The notes beneath the pieces are model-generated. The model saw only the letters and a list, made by a program, of their open reading frames with translations, ran no database searches and was not told where the DNA came from. Positions 28,016 through 38,726 of a stretch of DNA of 64,000 nucleotides are shown here, piece by piece (position 1 is the stretch's first letter; each line of letters starts with the position of its first letter). Both the position numbers and the translations under genes were made by a program. The DNA comes from Serratia microhaemolytica. GTDB lineage: Bacteria > Pseudomonadota > Gammaproteobacteria > Enterobacterales > Enterobacteriaceae. Where the stretch lies: positions 124,001-188,000 of the forward strand of contig NZ_SBEF01000002.1 of assembly GCF_004011885.1 (NCBI RefSeq), given 5' to 3'.

Positions 28016-31000
28016 ATATGAAAACTATTTTTAGCATTGTCGGTCAGTTTTTTGGCTATAAACGGTGCCATCGCACCCCTCGTGACACTGCCACGCAGCG
28101 GATATCCACCACGCCAGCTTGGCGTAACAAGCGGTCACTGTCTCTATCACCGTTACTGCTACTGCTGCCTCTCGGTTTTGCCAGTGCCGACGCCAAACTA
28201 CCTGAAAGTTACTATACAGTACCTAACAATTTTTTCTTTCTGCTCGCAGATAACAGCTTCAGTAGTGAAGAGATTGCCAAAGTACGCCTAGAAGCTCAGC
28301 AGTATCTGTTCAGTGATGATCTATATGATGGTGTCGACATCCGGCTATATCGTATTGAGCGGCCAATCGAATTTTTGAAGAAACAGAAAAACCTGCATCG
28401 TATTAAACTGGAAGGGCAGTATCTGGGAGAAGGGCTATCGAATACGCTGACCTACCTATGGGACAGCTGGTACGCTAAATCACGTCATGTGATGCAGCGC
28501 GCATTCTCTTCCAATGCGCGTCAACGGGTGGTCGCTGCGCTGCCAGAATTGAGTACCAGCCCGACGATATTCCAGCCCTCCAGTTTCACGGTTCAACCCC
28601 AATTTGCACCGCTAAAAAACTTGCCGTTGATACAGCAATTTCGCTATCCACTCTGGCAGGCAAAGCCGATACAGCCACCGGAAGCAACCCATTTGCCAGG
28701 TTCCTCCAATCACTTTTTTCAGCCCCGAAAAGGTAATGTCTACATCCCGCTTGGTCAATTGCAACCAGGGTTATATCTGGTCGAGGCGCTGATCGGCAGT
28801 TATCGTGCTACCACGGTAGTTTTTGTGAGCAATACCGTCGCATTAAGTAAAGTTTCCGCCGACGAACTGCTGGTGTGGACCGCCGATCGCCACACCGGGC
28901 AGGCTGTCGCAGGTAGCAAGATTTTATGGAGTGATGGCCTCGGCATCCTGCACAGTGGGCAAACCGATAGCCGAGGTGTTTTAACGCTCAGCCACGTAGC
29001 ACCCGAGCGCTCATACCTGCTCGGTGAAGATAGTCAGGGCGGCGTGTTTGTCTCAGAGAATTTCTATTACGACAGCGAAATTTACAGTACCAAACTGTAC
29101 GCGTTTACCGATCGACCACTCTACAGTGCCGGTGACTGGGTAGAGTTCAAACTGATTGGTCGTCAGTTCAGCAATGCCGTCGATTCCAGCGCGATTAAAT
29201 CGGCACCAGTGCACGTTGATGTGATTGATGCTAACGGTAACTTTCTGGAAAAAATCACACTGCCGATCGATGGCAAATCAGGGGCTAATGGCCGCTTCCA
29301 GTTACCTGATAATGCCGTCGCCGGTGGCTATGAATTGCGTACCAGCTACGATAATCAGATCTACAGCAGTGCCTTTCGTGTCGCCAATTATTTGACGCCA
29401 CACTTTGAAATTACCTTGTCAATGGCGCAGCGCGATTTTGCGGTACATCAGCCAATTAATGGCGAAATTGTTCTGCTCTATCCAAACGGTAAACCGGTGG
29501 TCAATGCACACCTCGAGTTGAGTCTCTACCAGCAGCCATTGTCGATGGTAGGTAATGATCTGCAATACCGTGGCAAATTCCCGGTCACGCTAGAGACCAG
29601 CAAACTGGTTACCGACCAGCATGGCCGTGCTCAATTGACGCTCCCGCAAGCCGATAAACCCAGCCGTTATCTGCTTACGCTTTTCGCCAACGACGGTGCC
29701 GCTTACCGGACCAAAATGACACGTGAGATATTGATTGGCGGCAACCTCGACTACTACCTGCTGACAGCAGCAAAACGTTTTAGCCAAGCGAATGAGGAGG
29801 TGAAATTCAACCTGCAACGTCATAGCTCTCGAGCCAAGCAGGCTGATCCGGGCACGATGCGTTATGAGTGGCTGCGGCTGGAAGATCGTCAGCTTTTTTC
29901 TGCGCCACTGCCTGCAGGTGATACATCGTTCAGTATCCGCTTTACCCAACCGGGCAGTTACAGTGTAAGCATAAAGAATGATCAACAGATGATCCTCGCC
30001 ACGACCAGTCATGCTGTCGGTGGCCCGGATGAACTGGCGATACCAGGCAGTGTTGAGATCGTGTTAGATAAAGCAGCGTACCGGATTGGCGAGGTGGCGC
30101 AGGCATTAATTACCTTCCCGGAAGCGGTCGATCATGCACTACTCACCCTAGAGCGCGATAAAGTTCAACAGGTAGCGCTACTCGGCACTGAGGCAGATTG
30201 GCTGAAGTTAAAACGCATTAGTGACAACCAGTACATTGCGCGCATTCCCGTACAGCGCAATTTTTCCCCCAACATCACCTTCTCGGTGCTGTATAGCAAA
30301 GGTGGGCAATACAGTTTCCAGAATGCCGGCATTAAGGTGTTGATACCGGAGATAGATATTGACATCACCACGGATAAACCGAGTTACCAACCCGGTGAAA
30401 AAGTAACGGTGATACTGGATACCCGCTTTGAGGGTAAACCGATCGCAAGCCGTCTGACCGTCAGCGTAGTCAATGAAATGATTTATGCGTTACAACCGGA
30501 GATCGCGCCAACTATCAGCCAATTTTTCTACCATCCACGGCGCAACAATGTGCGCACCAGCAGCAGCCTGTCGTTTATCTCCTATGATGTGGCGTTACCC
30601 GGCAGGCTCAATGCGCAAATGCGCGCCAACCGTAGTGAACGCAGCGTCAAAATGCTCGATCTGCCACGTAGAGAACTGAATGATACCGCTACCTGGCAGC
30701 CCGATCTGGTGACGAATGCTGATGGTAAAGCAACGTTCAGTTTCCGAATGCCTGAGTCGTTAACCCGCTGGCGCATCACCGCACGCGCGCACACCGCACA
30801 GGGTCAGGTAGGGCAGAAGCAGCACAGCATCCGTTCTGAAAAACCACTCTATCTTAAATGGAGTGCAGCCACCCAGTTCCGTCATGGTGATAAACCAACA
30901 GTCGGCGTGTCGGTATTTAGCTCACAGAGCGAACCCATAACGGTTGAGCTACGATCGCGCTATGGTGATCAGCAGTACCAGCAATCGGTCACGTTGCAAC

Positions 31001-32691
31001 CAGGGATCAATTACATCAACCAATCACTGCATATCGATCACTCAGGAAGCTGGATCGGCCAATTGGTGCAACAGGGTCAGGTAGTCGACAGTTTGCAGGT
31101 CGATCTGCAAGCTTTGGCTGTGGAGAAGACAATACGTCAGCAATATCAACTTCAGCTAGCCGCTGGCGAGCACTCACTGATCCTGCCTGCTGACGCTGAT
31201 GATGTTCAGTTGCGGCTGACCGACGATCTCCATTCGTTGTTTCGTGCCAACCTGAGCCAACTGCTCGATCAGCCTTATGGCAATATTGAACGCAGCGCTA
31301 GCCGCATGTTACCACTGAGTATTGCTTATCAGATGCTGGCGCGTGAGGACAAGCAGCGTGGTCAACAGCTACGGCAAACGCTGCAGAATGATCGCCAACA
31401 TCTGATGCAGATGGCTGGCTCATCGGCGCAATACTCCTGGTGGGGCGAGCAGAGACCCGATGCGCTACTGGCTGCATATGCCTATTATGCCGATTGGTAT
31501 GCCAGCCAAGTGTTAGGTACACCATTACCAATTAAGCATTGGCAGAGCATACTGTATCGCTATGCCGACCAGGCTGATCAGTTACCACCTCTGCACCGAG
31601 CACTGATTTTATCGTTTGCAGAAGAGATGCACTTACCCGCCAACTTACCCGTCACTACGCTATTGGACGGATTGGCACGGGATCTGGAGAAAAACAGCCC
31701 TGTCAGGCAAACGTTGCAATCTGATGCCAGCCTGGTGATGACAGCACCGAACAGCGAGATTGGTCTGGCAATAGCGCGTGTGATCACCTACTCATTATTG
31801 CAAAAAGTCTCTACCCAGCCTCTTTCAACACAGAGACAACGGATATTGCAACAGAGCCGCAATTTGATTGTAGAGAGCAATCAACCCTTCGCTCAGGTCG
31901 CCTTGATGCACCATTTGGGTCGCAAGGGTTCAGCCGCTGCCGAGCTACTCTCAGGACTCATGGCATCACCACAAGGTATTGAGCGTGCGTTAGCGCTGAC
32001 TTGGCTATATGACACTGTAATCGTTAGTAAAAAACCAATACCATTCCAGCCCGGTCAAGGTTGGCAAGCAAAACAGGGCGAGTTAGGCGATCGCTACTGG
32101 CAATGGACAGGCAAACCCTGGGCCCCTTCACTGGTGGTGGCCAACTCACAGCAAAAACCACTAGCAATGTCGGTTAATTTCAGTCTACCTGCGACATCAG
32201 CTGCTGTTAATACCGAGCAGCAACCGTTAGCGGTCAGCGTGGAACGTCGGCTAATGAAACTGATCCCTGGTGAGGCTGCATTTGAGTTTACCGTGTTGCC
32301 GGTTGCCGCCGATGAGGAACTTCACAGCGATGTGCTTTATCTCGATGAGGTGACACTGACTAACCTAGATGATACGCCACACTACAAGATGTTACTGGAT
32401 GTGCCTCTGCCTGCTGGCGCCGAAGTGGAGCGTACCACCTGGGGGATCCAACTGTTTGGTTTACATGAACAACAGGCGGTGCCATTGGAGCAGGCGAGCA
32501 ATCAAAGTGGGCCACTCAGTTATCAAATACCCGTTGCCCAGCAACAGGGGAAAAAGAGTTACCGCCACCTGGTCCGCTTCTCACAAAAGGGAACATTGAT
32601 GCTACCGCCAGTGCGTTACTGGTCATTCTACTCACCACAACAGCAAGTAACTGAAGAAAGATCAGATAACCACTACGTGGTAGTGAAATAG
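28012..32691 (+). CDS. yfaS: Alpha-2-macroglobulin-like protein YfaS, thioester lost
   Basis: A 1559-residue bacterial alpha-2-macroglobulin (E. coli YfaS is about 1534). MG-type beta domains fill the first ~900 residues (for instance [17 protein letters not shown], the MG3/4-like start, and [15 protein letters not shown]). The bait-region/ANA-type segment [18 protein letters not shown] follows. The thioester site, CxEQ in thioester-bearing relatives, reads [10 protein letters not shown] at about residue 1090, with Asn for Cys and Arg for Gln. The protein cannot form the covalent bond. The leader is odd: ~43 charged residues precede the hydrophobic part [20 protein letters not shown] 28012 overlaps the yfaT stop; 28018 is a second ATG. 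Periplasmic protease trap is the family's presumed role. Confidence 0.9.
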   Translation: MNMKTIFSIVGQFFGYKRCHRTPRDTATQRISTTPAWRNKRSLSLSPLLLLLPLGFASADAKLPESYYTVPNNFFFLLADNSFSSEEIAKVRLEAQQYLFSDDLYDGVDIRLYRIERPIEFLKKQKNLHRIKLEGQYLGEGLSNTLTYLWDSWYAKSRHVMQRAFSSNARQRVVAALPELSTSPTIFQPSSFTVQPQFAPLKNLPLIQQFRYPLWQAKPIQPPEATHLPGSSNHFFQPRKGNVYIPLGQLQPGLYLVEALIGSYRATTVVFVSNTVALSKVSADELLVWTADRHTGQAVAGSKILWSDGLGILHSGQTDSRGVLTLSHVAPERSYLLGEDSQGGVFVSENFYYDSEIYSTKLYAFTDRPLYSAGDWVEFKLIGRQFSNAVDSSAIKSAPVHVDVIDANGNFLEKITLPIDGKSGANGRFQLPDNAVAGGYELRTSYDNQIYSSAFRVANYLTPHFEITLSMAQRDFAVHQPINGEIVLLYPNGKPVVNAHLELSLYQQPLSMVGNDLQYRGKFPVTLETSKLVTDQHGRAQLTLPQADKPSRYLLTLFANDGAAYRTKMTREILIGGNLDYYLLTAAKRFSQANEEVKFNLQRHSSRAKQADPGTMRYEWLRLEDRQLFSAPLPAGDTSFSIRFTQPGSYSVSIKNDQQMILATTSHAVGGPDELAIPGSVEIVLDKAAYRIGEVAQALITFPEAVDHALLTLERDKVQQVALLGTEADWLKLKRISDNQYIARIPVQRNFSPNITFSVLYSKGGQYSFQNAGIKVLIPEIDIDITTDKPSYQPGEKVTVILDTRFEGKPIASRLTVSVVNEMIYALQPEIAPTISQFFYHPRRNNVRTSSSLSFISYDVALPGRLNAQMRANRSERSVKMLDLPRRELNDTATWQPDLVTNADGKATFSFRMPESLTRWRITARAHTAQGQVGQKQHSIRSEKPLYLKWSAATQFRHGDKPTVGVSVFSSQSEPITVELRSRYGDQQYQQSVTLQPGINYINQSLHIDHSGSWIGQLVQQGQVVDSLQVDLQALAVEKTIRQQYQLQLAAGEHSLILPADADDVQLRLTDDLHSLFRANLSQLLDQPYGNIERSASRMLPLSIAYQMLAREDKQRGQQLRQTLQNDRQHLMQMAGSSAQYSWWGEQRPDALLAAYAYYADWYASQVLGTPLPIKHWQSILYRYADQADQLPPLHRALILSFAEEMHLPANLPVTTLLDGLARDLEKNSPVRQTLQSDASLVMTAPNSEIGLAIARVITYSLLQKVSTQPLSTQRQRILQQSRNLIVESNQPFAQVALMHHLGRKGSAAAELLSGLMASPQGIERALALTWLYDTVIVSKKPIPFQPGQGWQAKQGELGDRYWQWTGKPWAPSLVVANSQQKPLAMSVNFSLPATSAAVNTEQQPLAVSVERRLMKLIPGEAAFEFTVLPVAADEELHSDVLYLDEVTLTNLDDTPHYKMLLDVPLPAGAEVERTTWGIQLFGLHEQQAVPLEQASNQSGPLSYQIPVAQQQGKKSYRHLVRFSQKGTLMLPPVRYWSFYSPQQQVTEERSDNHYVVVK

Positions 32692-32799
32692 ATAACCATC
32701 AGAGACCGGTCACCAAGATGATGTGGGATAGGATTAACAACGCAACAGCCTAAAAAAGATGCCGTTACATTGCGTGAGTAAAAATAGGGTGAGAACAGG

Positions 32800-33207
32800 A
32801 TGCGTTTGGCGAACTATTTAGCCGCAATTCTGCTGCTGGCCGCTAGCGGCTCGCTGTTAGCTGCGGGCGGTGTTAACTCAGCCCAACAGCAAGCAGAGCA
32901 GGCGGTACAGTGTCAGCAGATACCGGCAGCGCACGCCTGGTTACTGAAACAGCAACCACGGTGGCGAGAAAAACTTTATCCGCTGCCAGGTTATACCGCT
33001 GTCTCTGCGTTTACCGTCTGTCATCTAACAGCCGGAAATCCTTATGCGGAACTGGATACACAGCGCATTTACGTGCGAGGCCTCACCTCGCTACAGGATC
33101 GACTCGACTTAACCCACGAGTATCTGCACTTGGCGTTTGCCGGTCATCCTGCTAGCCAGGATGAACAGTTTATTGAGCAACTTGCCCGCTCCCTACTGCT
33201 GGAGTGA
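32800..33207 (+). CDS. Short YfaQ-like secreted protein with HExxH (DUF2300 end)
   Basis: Only 135 residues, against about 549 for E. coli YfaQ. The signal peptide MRLANYLAAILLLAASGSLLAA is intact, and the C-terminal part carries the zinc-protease-type motif HEYLH (106-110) followed by LAFAGHPASQDEQFIE, as in the YfaQ C-terminus. It lies in the expected YfaQ position between yfaS and yfaP. It looks like the family's catalytic end joined to a secretion signal, either a natural short form or a deletion product. Cysteines are at 38 and 74. Start ATG after an AACAGG stretch; 108 bases separate it from yfaS. Confidence 0.7.
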   Translation: MRLANYLAAILLLAASGSLLAAGGVNSAQQQAEQAVQCQQIPAAHAWLLKQQPRWREKLYPLPGYTAVSAFTVCHLTAGNPYAELDTQRIYVRGLTSLQDRLDLTHEYLHLAFAGHPASQDEQFIEQLARSLLLE

Positions 33208-33300
33208 TGCCGCTGGTTGGTTTTTGTCGGCGACTAACAGCATGTTTATGCAGCTAAGCAGCAACTCGGGATAGGGCAAAATATTTTTCAGGATAATTTA

Positions 33301-34101
33301 ATGATGATGGTTCGTTACTGTTGTTTCTCCCTTTGGCTTATTGCCTACAGTCATGCCGCGATCGCTGAACAGCAGGTGGTACTTGATGCTCCGCGTTCCG
33401 GTTGGTATAGCCGCTCCGGCGTCAATGCGCAGTTCTCCCAGCAGGTTAACTACCCAGCATCTTCGGTAAATACCCCTGCCAATCAGAGCCGGCAAGCGCT
33501 GATCAGCGGTCAGATTAAAAACCGCCCGAAACAAAGCTATGCCGAACTACAGCAACCCGGTCTGTTGATCGCTAATGGTGTTGCCATGCCACTGGCGATC
33601 GACACCGACGGCCACTTTCAGCGCCCTTACATGTTTGCCCAAGGCAGCAACAATGTCGAAGTACGCAGCCCTGATCGCTCTGCGCGTCAGCGCACTCAGT
33701 TTTACGCCAACACCGGTGCCGGTGCATTGGCGCCACGTTTACGTATCGTGCTCTCCTGGGATAGCAACTACACCGATCTCGATCTGCATGTGATCAGCCC
33801 AGATGGTCAACATGTTTTTTATGGTCACCGTCAAGCAGCCAATGGCGGCGCACTTGATATCGATGTCACCACGGGTTATGGGCCAGAGATCTTCGCAACA
33901 CCAGCACCACTCAACGGCCAATACCTGGTCTATCTCAACTATTATAATGGTCAAGGACGGGAGGTCCTCACCACCGCACAAATCACCATCGTCAGTGAAG
34001 AGGGAACGATCAATGAAAAGCAGGAGACAGTGTTAGTGCCGATGCGTAACCCCGGTGAACTGACACTGGTAAAAAAAGTCACTTACACAAAGGCTGACTG
34101 A
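33301..34101 (+). CDS. yfaP: YfaP-like secreted beta-sandwich protein (DUF2135)
   Basis: A 266-residue periplasmic protein and last gene of the cluster. Signal peptide MMMVRYCCFSLWLIAYSHAAIA. The DUF2135 domain is seen from about residue 145: LRIVLSWDSNYTDLDLHV, SPDGQHVFYGH, GGALDIDVTTGYGPEIF and NGQYLVYLNYY. Asp-rich loops such as TDLDLH suggest metal binding (inference). Three ATGs stand in tandem; AGGA is 8 bases before the first, at 33301. Function unknown. Confidence 0.8.
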   Translation: MMMVRYCCFSLWLIAYSHAAIAEQQVVLDAPRSGWYSRSGVNAQFSQQVNYPASSVNTPANQSRQALISGQIKNRPKQSYAELQQPGLLIANGVAMPLAIDTDGHFQRPYMFAQGSNNVEVRSPDRSARQRTQFYANTGAGALAPRLRIVLSWDSNYTDLDLHVISPDGQHVFYGHRQAANGGALDIDVTTGYGPEIFATPAPLNGQYLVYLNYYNGQGREVLTTAQITIVSEEGTINEKQETVLVPMRNPGELTLVKKVTYTKAD

Positions 34102-34158
34102 CCAGCCAGTTGACTAACAGACAATTAATCTAACAGACCAGTAACTCGACCTGACAAA

Positions 34159-34195
34159 TCATACGCACCGGCTCTTGGCAGACCAGTGCGCATGA
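34159..34195. terminator. Imperfect hairpin between yfaP and ilvY
   Basis: TCAT-CGCAC / GTGCG-ATGA with one extra base on each arm, in the 99-base convergent gap. Would serve either strand. No T run. Confidence 0.35.
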
Positions 34196-34200
34196 TCCGG

Positions 34201-35082
34201 CTATAACAGTTGCCAAAATGCGCTAATGAGTGGTTCGTCCAGCCGCTTTTTTTGTACACAAACTCCGAGCGCGAAAGGCTCCACCATCGCGACATTCTCT
34301 AATGTCGCAATCCGGCTACGTACCGGCTCTGGGCTATTTTCCACCACCACGGTTGGGATCAACGCAATGCCACAGCCCAGCGCGACCATTGAGACGATCG
34401 CTTCATGGCCGCTCACTGTGGCGTAAATCAATGGGTTTGTGATGTGTTGGCGGCGAAACCACAGTTCGATCCGCTTTCGTGATGGGCCATGTTCCGGCAG
34501 GATAAAAGGGATTGTCGCCCAGTCCGGCTGCCCGGCAAATGCTTGGCTGCGTATCGGGCACGCCAGCGCTGGCGCAATCAGCACCAGCGGGATCTCTCCA
34601 ATCTGGCTGAAAGCCAAACTGGCCGGCAACTGTTCAGGACGACCAGCAATAGCAAGATCTGCTTCATTTGCCTGCACCTTAACCACCGCATCAGCCGCAT
34701 CACCGGTAGTCAACTTAATCTCGACCAGTGGATGCAGTACACGAAAGCGATCGAGAATCGGCGGCAGGTGGCTGTAGGCGGCAGTCACCGAACAGAACAG
34801 ATGCAGCTCACCGCTGAGCGATGGCCCCTTTTGATCCAGCGTCTGTTTCAACTGCTGATACTGTAACAGTGTCTGTTGCGCAAACACTTTCAACTGTTCA
34901 CCGGCTGGGGTCAGTTGCACTGTGCGGTTATCACGCAGAAAGAGCGGTTGGCCAATGCTCTGTTCCAAGCGCTGGATCTGGCGTGAGAGCGTTGAAGGGC
35001 TAACATGCATCGCCTGTGCGCTACGGCTAAAGTGGCAGCTCTGTGCCAAGTGCAGAAACAGCTTTAGATCTCGCAAATCCAT
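34201..35082 (-). CDS. ilvY: LysR-type activator IlvY
   Basis: A 293-residue LysR-family regulator that activates ilvC in response to acetolactate or acetohydroxybutyrate. The helix-turn-helix is at about 16-36 (HFSRSAQAMHVSPSTLSRQI). The substrate-binding domain follows. ATG 35082 gives MDLRDLKLFLHLA as in the family; the frame extends 12 codons upstream. It is divergent from ilvC, the classic arrangement, and should repress itself from the shared operators. Confidence 0.95.
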   Translation of the reverse strand: MDLRDLKLFLHLAQSCHFSRSAQAMHVSPSTLSRQIQRLEQSIGQPLFLRDNRTVQLTPAGEQLKVFAQQTLLQYQQLKQTLDQKGPSLSGELHLFCSVTAAYSHLPPILDRFRVLHPLVEIKLTTGDAADAVVKVQANEADLAIAGRPEQLPASLAFSQIGEIPLVLIAPALACPIRSQAFAGQPDWATIPFILPEHGPSRKRIELWFRRQHITNPLIYATVSGHEAIVSMVALGCGIALIPTVVVENSPEPVRSRIATLENVAMVEPFALGVCVQKKRLDEPLISAFWQLL

Positions 35083-35103
35083 ATTGGTACGCTCCGGGTT
35101 GTG

Positions 35104-35141
35104 TTGCGTAAAGTGCAACGTGTTATTGTTAATATATCAAT
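35104..35141. promoter_or_regulatory. Probable IlvY operators between ilvY and ilvC
   Basis: Two adjacent interrupted inverted repeats, TTGC-N7-GCAA (35104-35118) and ATTG-N9-CAAT (35125-35141), lie 22-59 bases upstream of ilvY in the 189-base divergent spacer. LysR regulators bind such sites in tandem. Further towards ilvC, 35166-35183 (GAGTGA/TCACTC) and 35181-35201 (CTCGCA/TGCGAG) could fold in the ilvC leader. Confidence 0.5.
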
Positions 35142-35271
35142 TTGAGCAACACAATTCCTGGTATAGAGTGACTTCAATCACTCGCAGCACGATGATGCGA
35201 GAACAATCCTTGACGCAACGTATTGCTATAACACGCTGAGTCAGCACAATCCCTCTAACTGGAGTTGCACC

Positions 35272-36747
35272 ATGGCTAACTATTTCAACACATTAAATCT
35301 GCGCCAGCAGTTGGCACAATTAGGCAAATGCCGTTTTATGGCTCGTGATGAGTTTGCTGATGAAGCAAATTATCTGAAAGGCAAAAAGGTGGTGATCGTC
35401 GGTTGTGGTGCTCAAGGTCTGAACCAGGGGCTGAACATGCGTGACTCTGGTCTGGACATCTCCTATACACTACGTAAAGAAGCGATCGCCGAGAAACGCG
35501 CTTCATGGCGTAAAGCGACCGAAAACGGTTTCAATGTTGGTAGCTACGAAGAGTTGATCCCACAAGCCGATTTAGTGATCAACCTGACACCAGACAAACA
35601 GCACTCCGACGTCGTGCGCGCGGTGCAGCCACTGATGAAAAATGGCGCTGCACTGGGTTATTCGCACGGTTTTAACATCGTCGAAGTGGGTGAGCAGATC
35701 CGTAAAGATATCACGGTGGTGATGGTCGCACCGAAATGCCCAGGCACTGAAGTCCGTGAAGAGTATAAGCGTGGTTTCGGTGTTCCAACCCTGATTGCCG
35801 TTCACCCAGAGAATGATCCTAAAGGCGAAGGCATGGCGATCGCTAAAGCATGGGCAGCCGCAACCGGTGGCCACCGCGCCGGTGTGTTGGAATCCTCTTT
35901 TGTTGCCGAAGTAAAATCAGACCTGATGGGTGAACAAACCATTCTGTGTGGTATGTTGCAGGCGGGTTCTCTGCTCTGCTTCGATAAGCTGGTCGCGGAA
36001 GGTAGCGATGCTGCTTATGCAGAAAAACTGATCCAGTTTGGTTGGGAGACCATTACCGAAGCACTGAAGCAGGGTGGCATCACCTTAATGATGGATCGCC
36101 TCTCTAATCCAGCCAAACTGCGTGCTTATGCCCTTTCTGAGCAGTTGAAAGGCATTATGGCTCCGTTATTCCAGAAGCATATGGATGACATCATCTCGGG
36201 TGAGTTCTCCAGTGGCATGATGGCTGACTGGGCGGCGGATGATATCAACTTGCTGACATGGCGCGAGCAGACTGGCAAAACCGCATTTGAAAATGCACCA
36301 CAGTTTGCCGGTAAAATCAGTGAGCAAGAGTACTTTGATCACGGTGTGCTGATGGTAGCCATGGTGAAGGCGGGTGTTGAGCTGGCATTTGAGACCATGG
36401 TTGATTCCGGCATCATTGAAGAGTCTGCTTACTATGAATCGCTGCATGAACTGCCACTGATTGCCAACACCATCGCACGTAAGCGTCTGTATGAAATGAA
36501 CGTGGTGATCTCTGACACAGCAGAATATGGTAACTACCTGTTCTCTAATGCAGCGGTACCACTACTGCAACAGTTCATGACCACGCTGCAAGCGGGTGAT
36601 TTGGGTAAACCGGTTGTTTGCCGTGATGTCGACAACGCGCAACTGCGTGACGTCAACGAGGCGATCCGCAACCATCCGATCGAAACGGTTGGGCGCAAAC
36701 TGCGTGGCTACATGACAGATATGAAGCGTATTGCTGTTGCCGGTTAA
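35272..36747 (+). CDS. ilvC: Ketol-acid reductoisomerase
   Basis: A 491-residue class II (long) acetohydroxyacid isomeroreductase, NADPH- and Mg-dependent, second common step of valine and isoleucine synthesis. The Rossmann motif [14 protein letters not shown] and the duplicated C-terminal knot domain are present. ATG has GGAG 7 bases before it. It is expressed under IlvY. The codons are highly regular, typical of a strongly expressed gene. Confidence 0.98.
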   Translation: MANYFNTLNLRQQLAQLGKCRFMARDEFADEANYLKGKKVVIVGCGAQGLNQGLNMRDSGLDISYTLRKEAIAEKRASWRKATENGFNVGSYEELIPQADLVINLTPDKQHSDVVRAVQPLMKNGAALGYSHGFNIVEVGEQIRKDITVVMVAPKCPGTEVREEYKRGFGVPTLIAVHPENDPKGEGMAIAKAWAAATGGHRAGVLESSFVAEVKSDLMGEQTILCGMLQAGSLLCFDKLVAEGSDAAYAEKLIQFGWETITEALKQGGITLMMDRLSNPAKLRAYALSEQLKGIMAPLFQKHMDDIISGEFSSGMMADWAADDINLLTWREQTGKTAFENAPQFAGKISEQEYFDHGVLMVAMVKAGVELAFETMVDSGIIEESAYYESLHELPLIANTIARKRLYEMNVVISDTAEYGNYLFSNAAVPLLQQFMTTLQAGDLGKPVVCRDVDNAQLRDVNEAIRNHPIETVGRKLRGYMTDMKRIAVAG

Positions 36748-36802
36748 TCGCGCATCGCCATACGCTAAACAGTGCAAATGGTATTTGTGATTTGAACTGA
36801 TC

Positions 36803-36824
36803 GGCGACAACAGCCGTTGTCGCC
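36803..36824 (+). terminator. Hairpin downstream of ilvC
   Basis: GGCGACAAC-AGCC-GTTGTCGCC, a perfect 9-bp stem, 56 bases after the ilvC stop. A T run is missing. Confidence 0.5.
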
Positions 36825-36947
36825 AGCAAGATAAGTAACGCAGTGCCGGGATTCGTTGATGTTGGTACTGCGTTAAACACGGCTCGCAACGCCCCATACC
36901 GCGATCCGCTGCCAGCCAAAAACCGCCTTACCGCGCTAGCGAGATAA

Positions 36948-37754
36948 TTATCGGGTCAACAGCCCAGCATCCAGCACAAACTGGCTACCGGTGATAAAGC
37001 GGGCTTTATCGCTAGCCAGGAACAGCACCGAATCGGCAACATCTTCTGGCTCAATCCACGGTACCGGCAGCAAGTTACCGGCCGAACGCTCAGCAATCTC
37101 CTGTGGTGTTGCCCCTTCCATTGCCGCTAATCCATCATTCATTGCTGTATTGACACCGGTCGGATGAATGCTGACAACGCGAATATTGTACGGTGCCAAC
37201 TCAATCGCCTGAGATTTGGTTAAACCAATCAAAGCAAATTTAGATGCGGCATAGTGTGATAGACGATTCATGCCACGCAGGCCGCCAATCGAGGAGTTGG
37301 TAATAATCACCCCGCTTTTCTGGCGGATCAAATGAGGAATAACATATTTCGATACCAACCAAGCGCCTTTTAAGTTGATATCCAGCATTGCATCCCACTC
37401 TTGTTCGGTTAATTCATGAGATAGCCCATAAGCACAAATGCCGGCATTATTGAACAGGATATCGATGGTGCCAAAACGCTCGACACCCTGCTGCACCGCC
37501 GCGCTGACATCCTGGGCATTGCGCACATCGCCGGCAAAGGTGGCGATCTTCGCGCCCATCTTCTCTACGTCAAATTGCAAATTTGCTAAGTCATCCACCG
37601 ATGAATCATTATATTCTGGATAGGTGATCTTTTTGCCTAGGTCAAAGGCAATGATATTAGCTCCTTCTTTAGCAAAGGCGAGCGCGACAGCTCGCCCTTG
37701 TCCTTTCGCTGCTCCGGTAATAAAAACGGTTTTATTGGCAAACTGTGCAGTCAT
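36948..37754 (-). CDS. Short-chain dehydrogenase/reductase
   Basis: A 268-residue NAD(P)-dependent oxidoreductase. The cofactor motif TGAAKGQG is at 13-20, NNAG at 102-105, catalytic Ser at 154 or 155 and YAASK at 168-172. An insertion after the second strand (GKKITYPEYNDSS...) resembles the SDR subgroup that keeps a tightly bound NAD and is often paired with special electron carriers. ATG 37754 has GGAG 8 bases before; the frame extends 6 codons further. Read in the same direction as, and 105 bases after, the AhpD-like gene. Substrate unknown. Confidence 0.85.
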   Translation of the reverse strand: MTAQFANKTVFITGAAKGQGRAVALAFAKEGANIIAFDLGKKITYPEYNDSSVDDLANLQFDVEKMGAKIATFAGDVRNAQDVSAAVQQGVERFGTIDILFNNAGICAYGLSHELTEQEWDAMLDINLKGAWLVSKYVIPHLIRQKSGVIITNSSIGGLRGMNRLSHYAASKFALIGLTKSQAIELAPYNIRVVSIHPTGVNTAMNDGLAAMEGATPQEIAERSAGNLLPVPWIEPEDVADSVLFLASDKARFITGSQFVLDAGLLTR

Positions 37755-37859
37755 AACAACTTCTCCAGACAAAGTGTGACCGACCTGCCAGCTAGCCGAT
37801 GTATTGTCAGGCTCAGGCAGGAGGTAGGATTCGGGTTAATGTTAACTAGCGATGCTGTA

Positions 37860-38387
37860 TTAATTAGGCGCTAGATACTCAAACAGATATTCATCTAGCG
37901 GTACTTTTAACGCGGTATTGATTAGGTTGGTGGCAATCATTAAACCGGCAAACGCGGTGAGCAAAACAATGGCTGGCTCGTCAAACTGCTGTTGCAGTGC
38001 AGAGAGTATGCGGTCATCGATCTGGTGCTGATCATGAACAATAGCGCGACCATAATCGATCAGCAGTTGTTCGGTACTAGTGAAAGTAAACTGATCAAAT
38101 GGAATGTCTTTATCTTTAAGGATTTTGACGAAGAAAGTGCTGCATATTAGGCAGTCGTTCTGGCTCGATATCGCGTAAGCATAAAACAGTGCCGCGCGTT
38201 CACCAACCAGCGCTTTCACATCATCAAACAGTGGATACCAGTGCATCAGCGCATCAAATGCCACGGGAGAATGCAGCAGCGTGCGTTTCATGTTGGTTAT
38301 TCGACCATGCTTTTCAACCTGATCCTGGTAACGCGCTTGCGCTGCGGGGGGGAGTTGTGAAAACTCCGGAACTGAGACGATAGTCAA
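37860..38387 (-). CDS. AhpD-like (carboxymuconolactone decarboxylase family) protein
   Basis: A 175-residue all-alpha protein with the CxxC of AhpD-like enzymes (CLIC, Cys79 and Cys82). The Glu and His that flank the pair in true AhpD are not at the usual positions, so the reaction may differ. I place the start at TTG 38387 because a full AAGGAG stands 5 bases before it; the longer frame to 38450 has no ribosome site. Probably cotranscribed with the SDR gene; together they could oxidise a small organic substrate (inference). Confidence 0.7.
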   Translation of the reverse strand: MTIVSVPEFSQLPPAAQARYQDQVEKHGRITNMKRTLLHSPVAFDALMHWYPLFDDVKALVGERAALFYAYAISSQNDCLICSTFFVKILKDKDIPFDQFTFTSTEQLLIDYGRAIVHDQHQIDDRILSALQQQFDEPAIVLLTAFAGLMIATNLINTALKVPLDEYLFEYLAPN

Positions 38388-38726
38388 GTGATCTCCTTGT
38401 GTTGAATGAAATGTGGTTACGCACACCCCAAGCAAGCCCGGGAAAACCAATTAATATTATGTTAATTAAAGGGATTATAAGTGCCAGCCACCAATGCCAC
38501 CCGCTTGTTATAACCAAATGCCTTATAGCATTCCAATAACATAAACATATAAAGTTATGGGGATTTTTTATATACGCGGTGCAGGAGTCAATCGGCAGCA
38601 AGATCGCAATGCGGCAAACCGCTGCCGACACTCTTTGTCATGGGATGGTTTGAATTTAGTGCGACAAACAGCAGAGCTGTGCGTCAGTAACTTCATCTAC
38701 GGCGCACAGATGCAAAATATAGTCTG

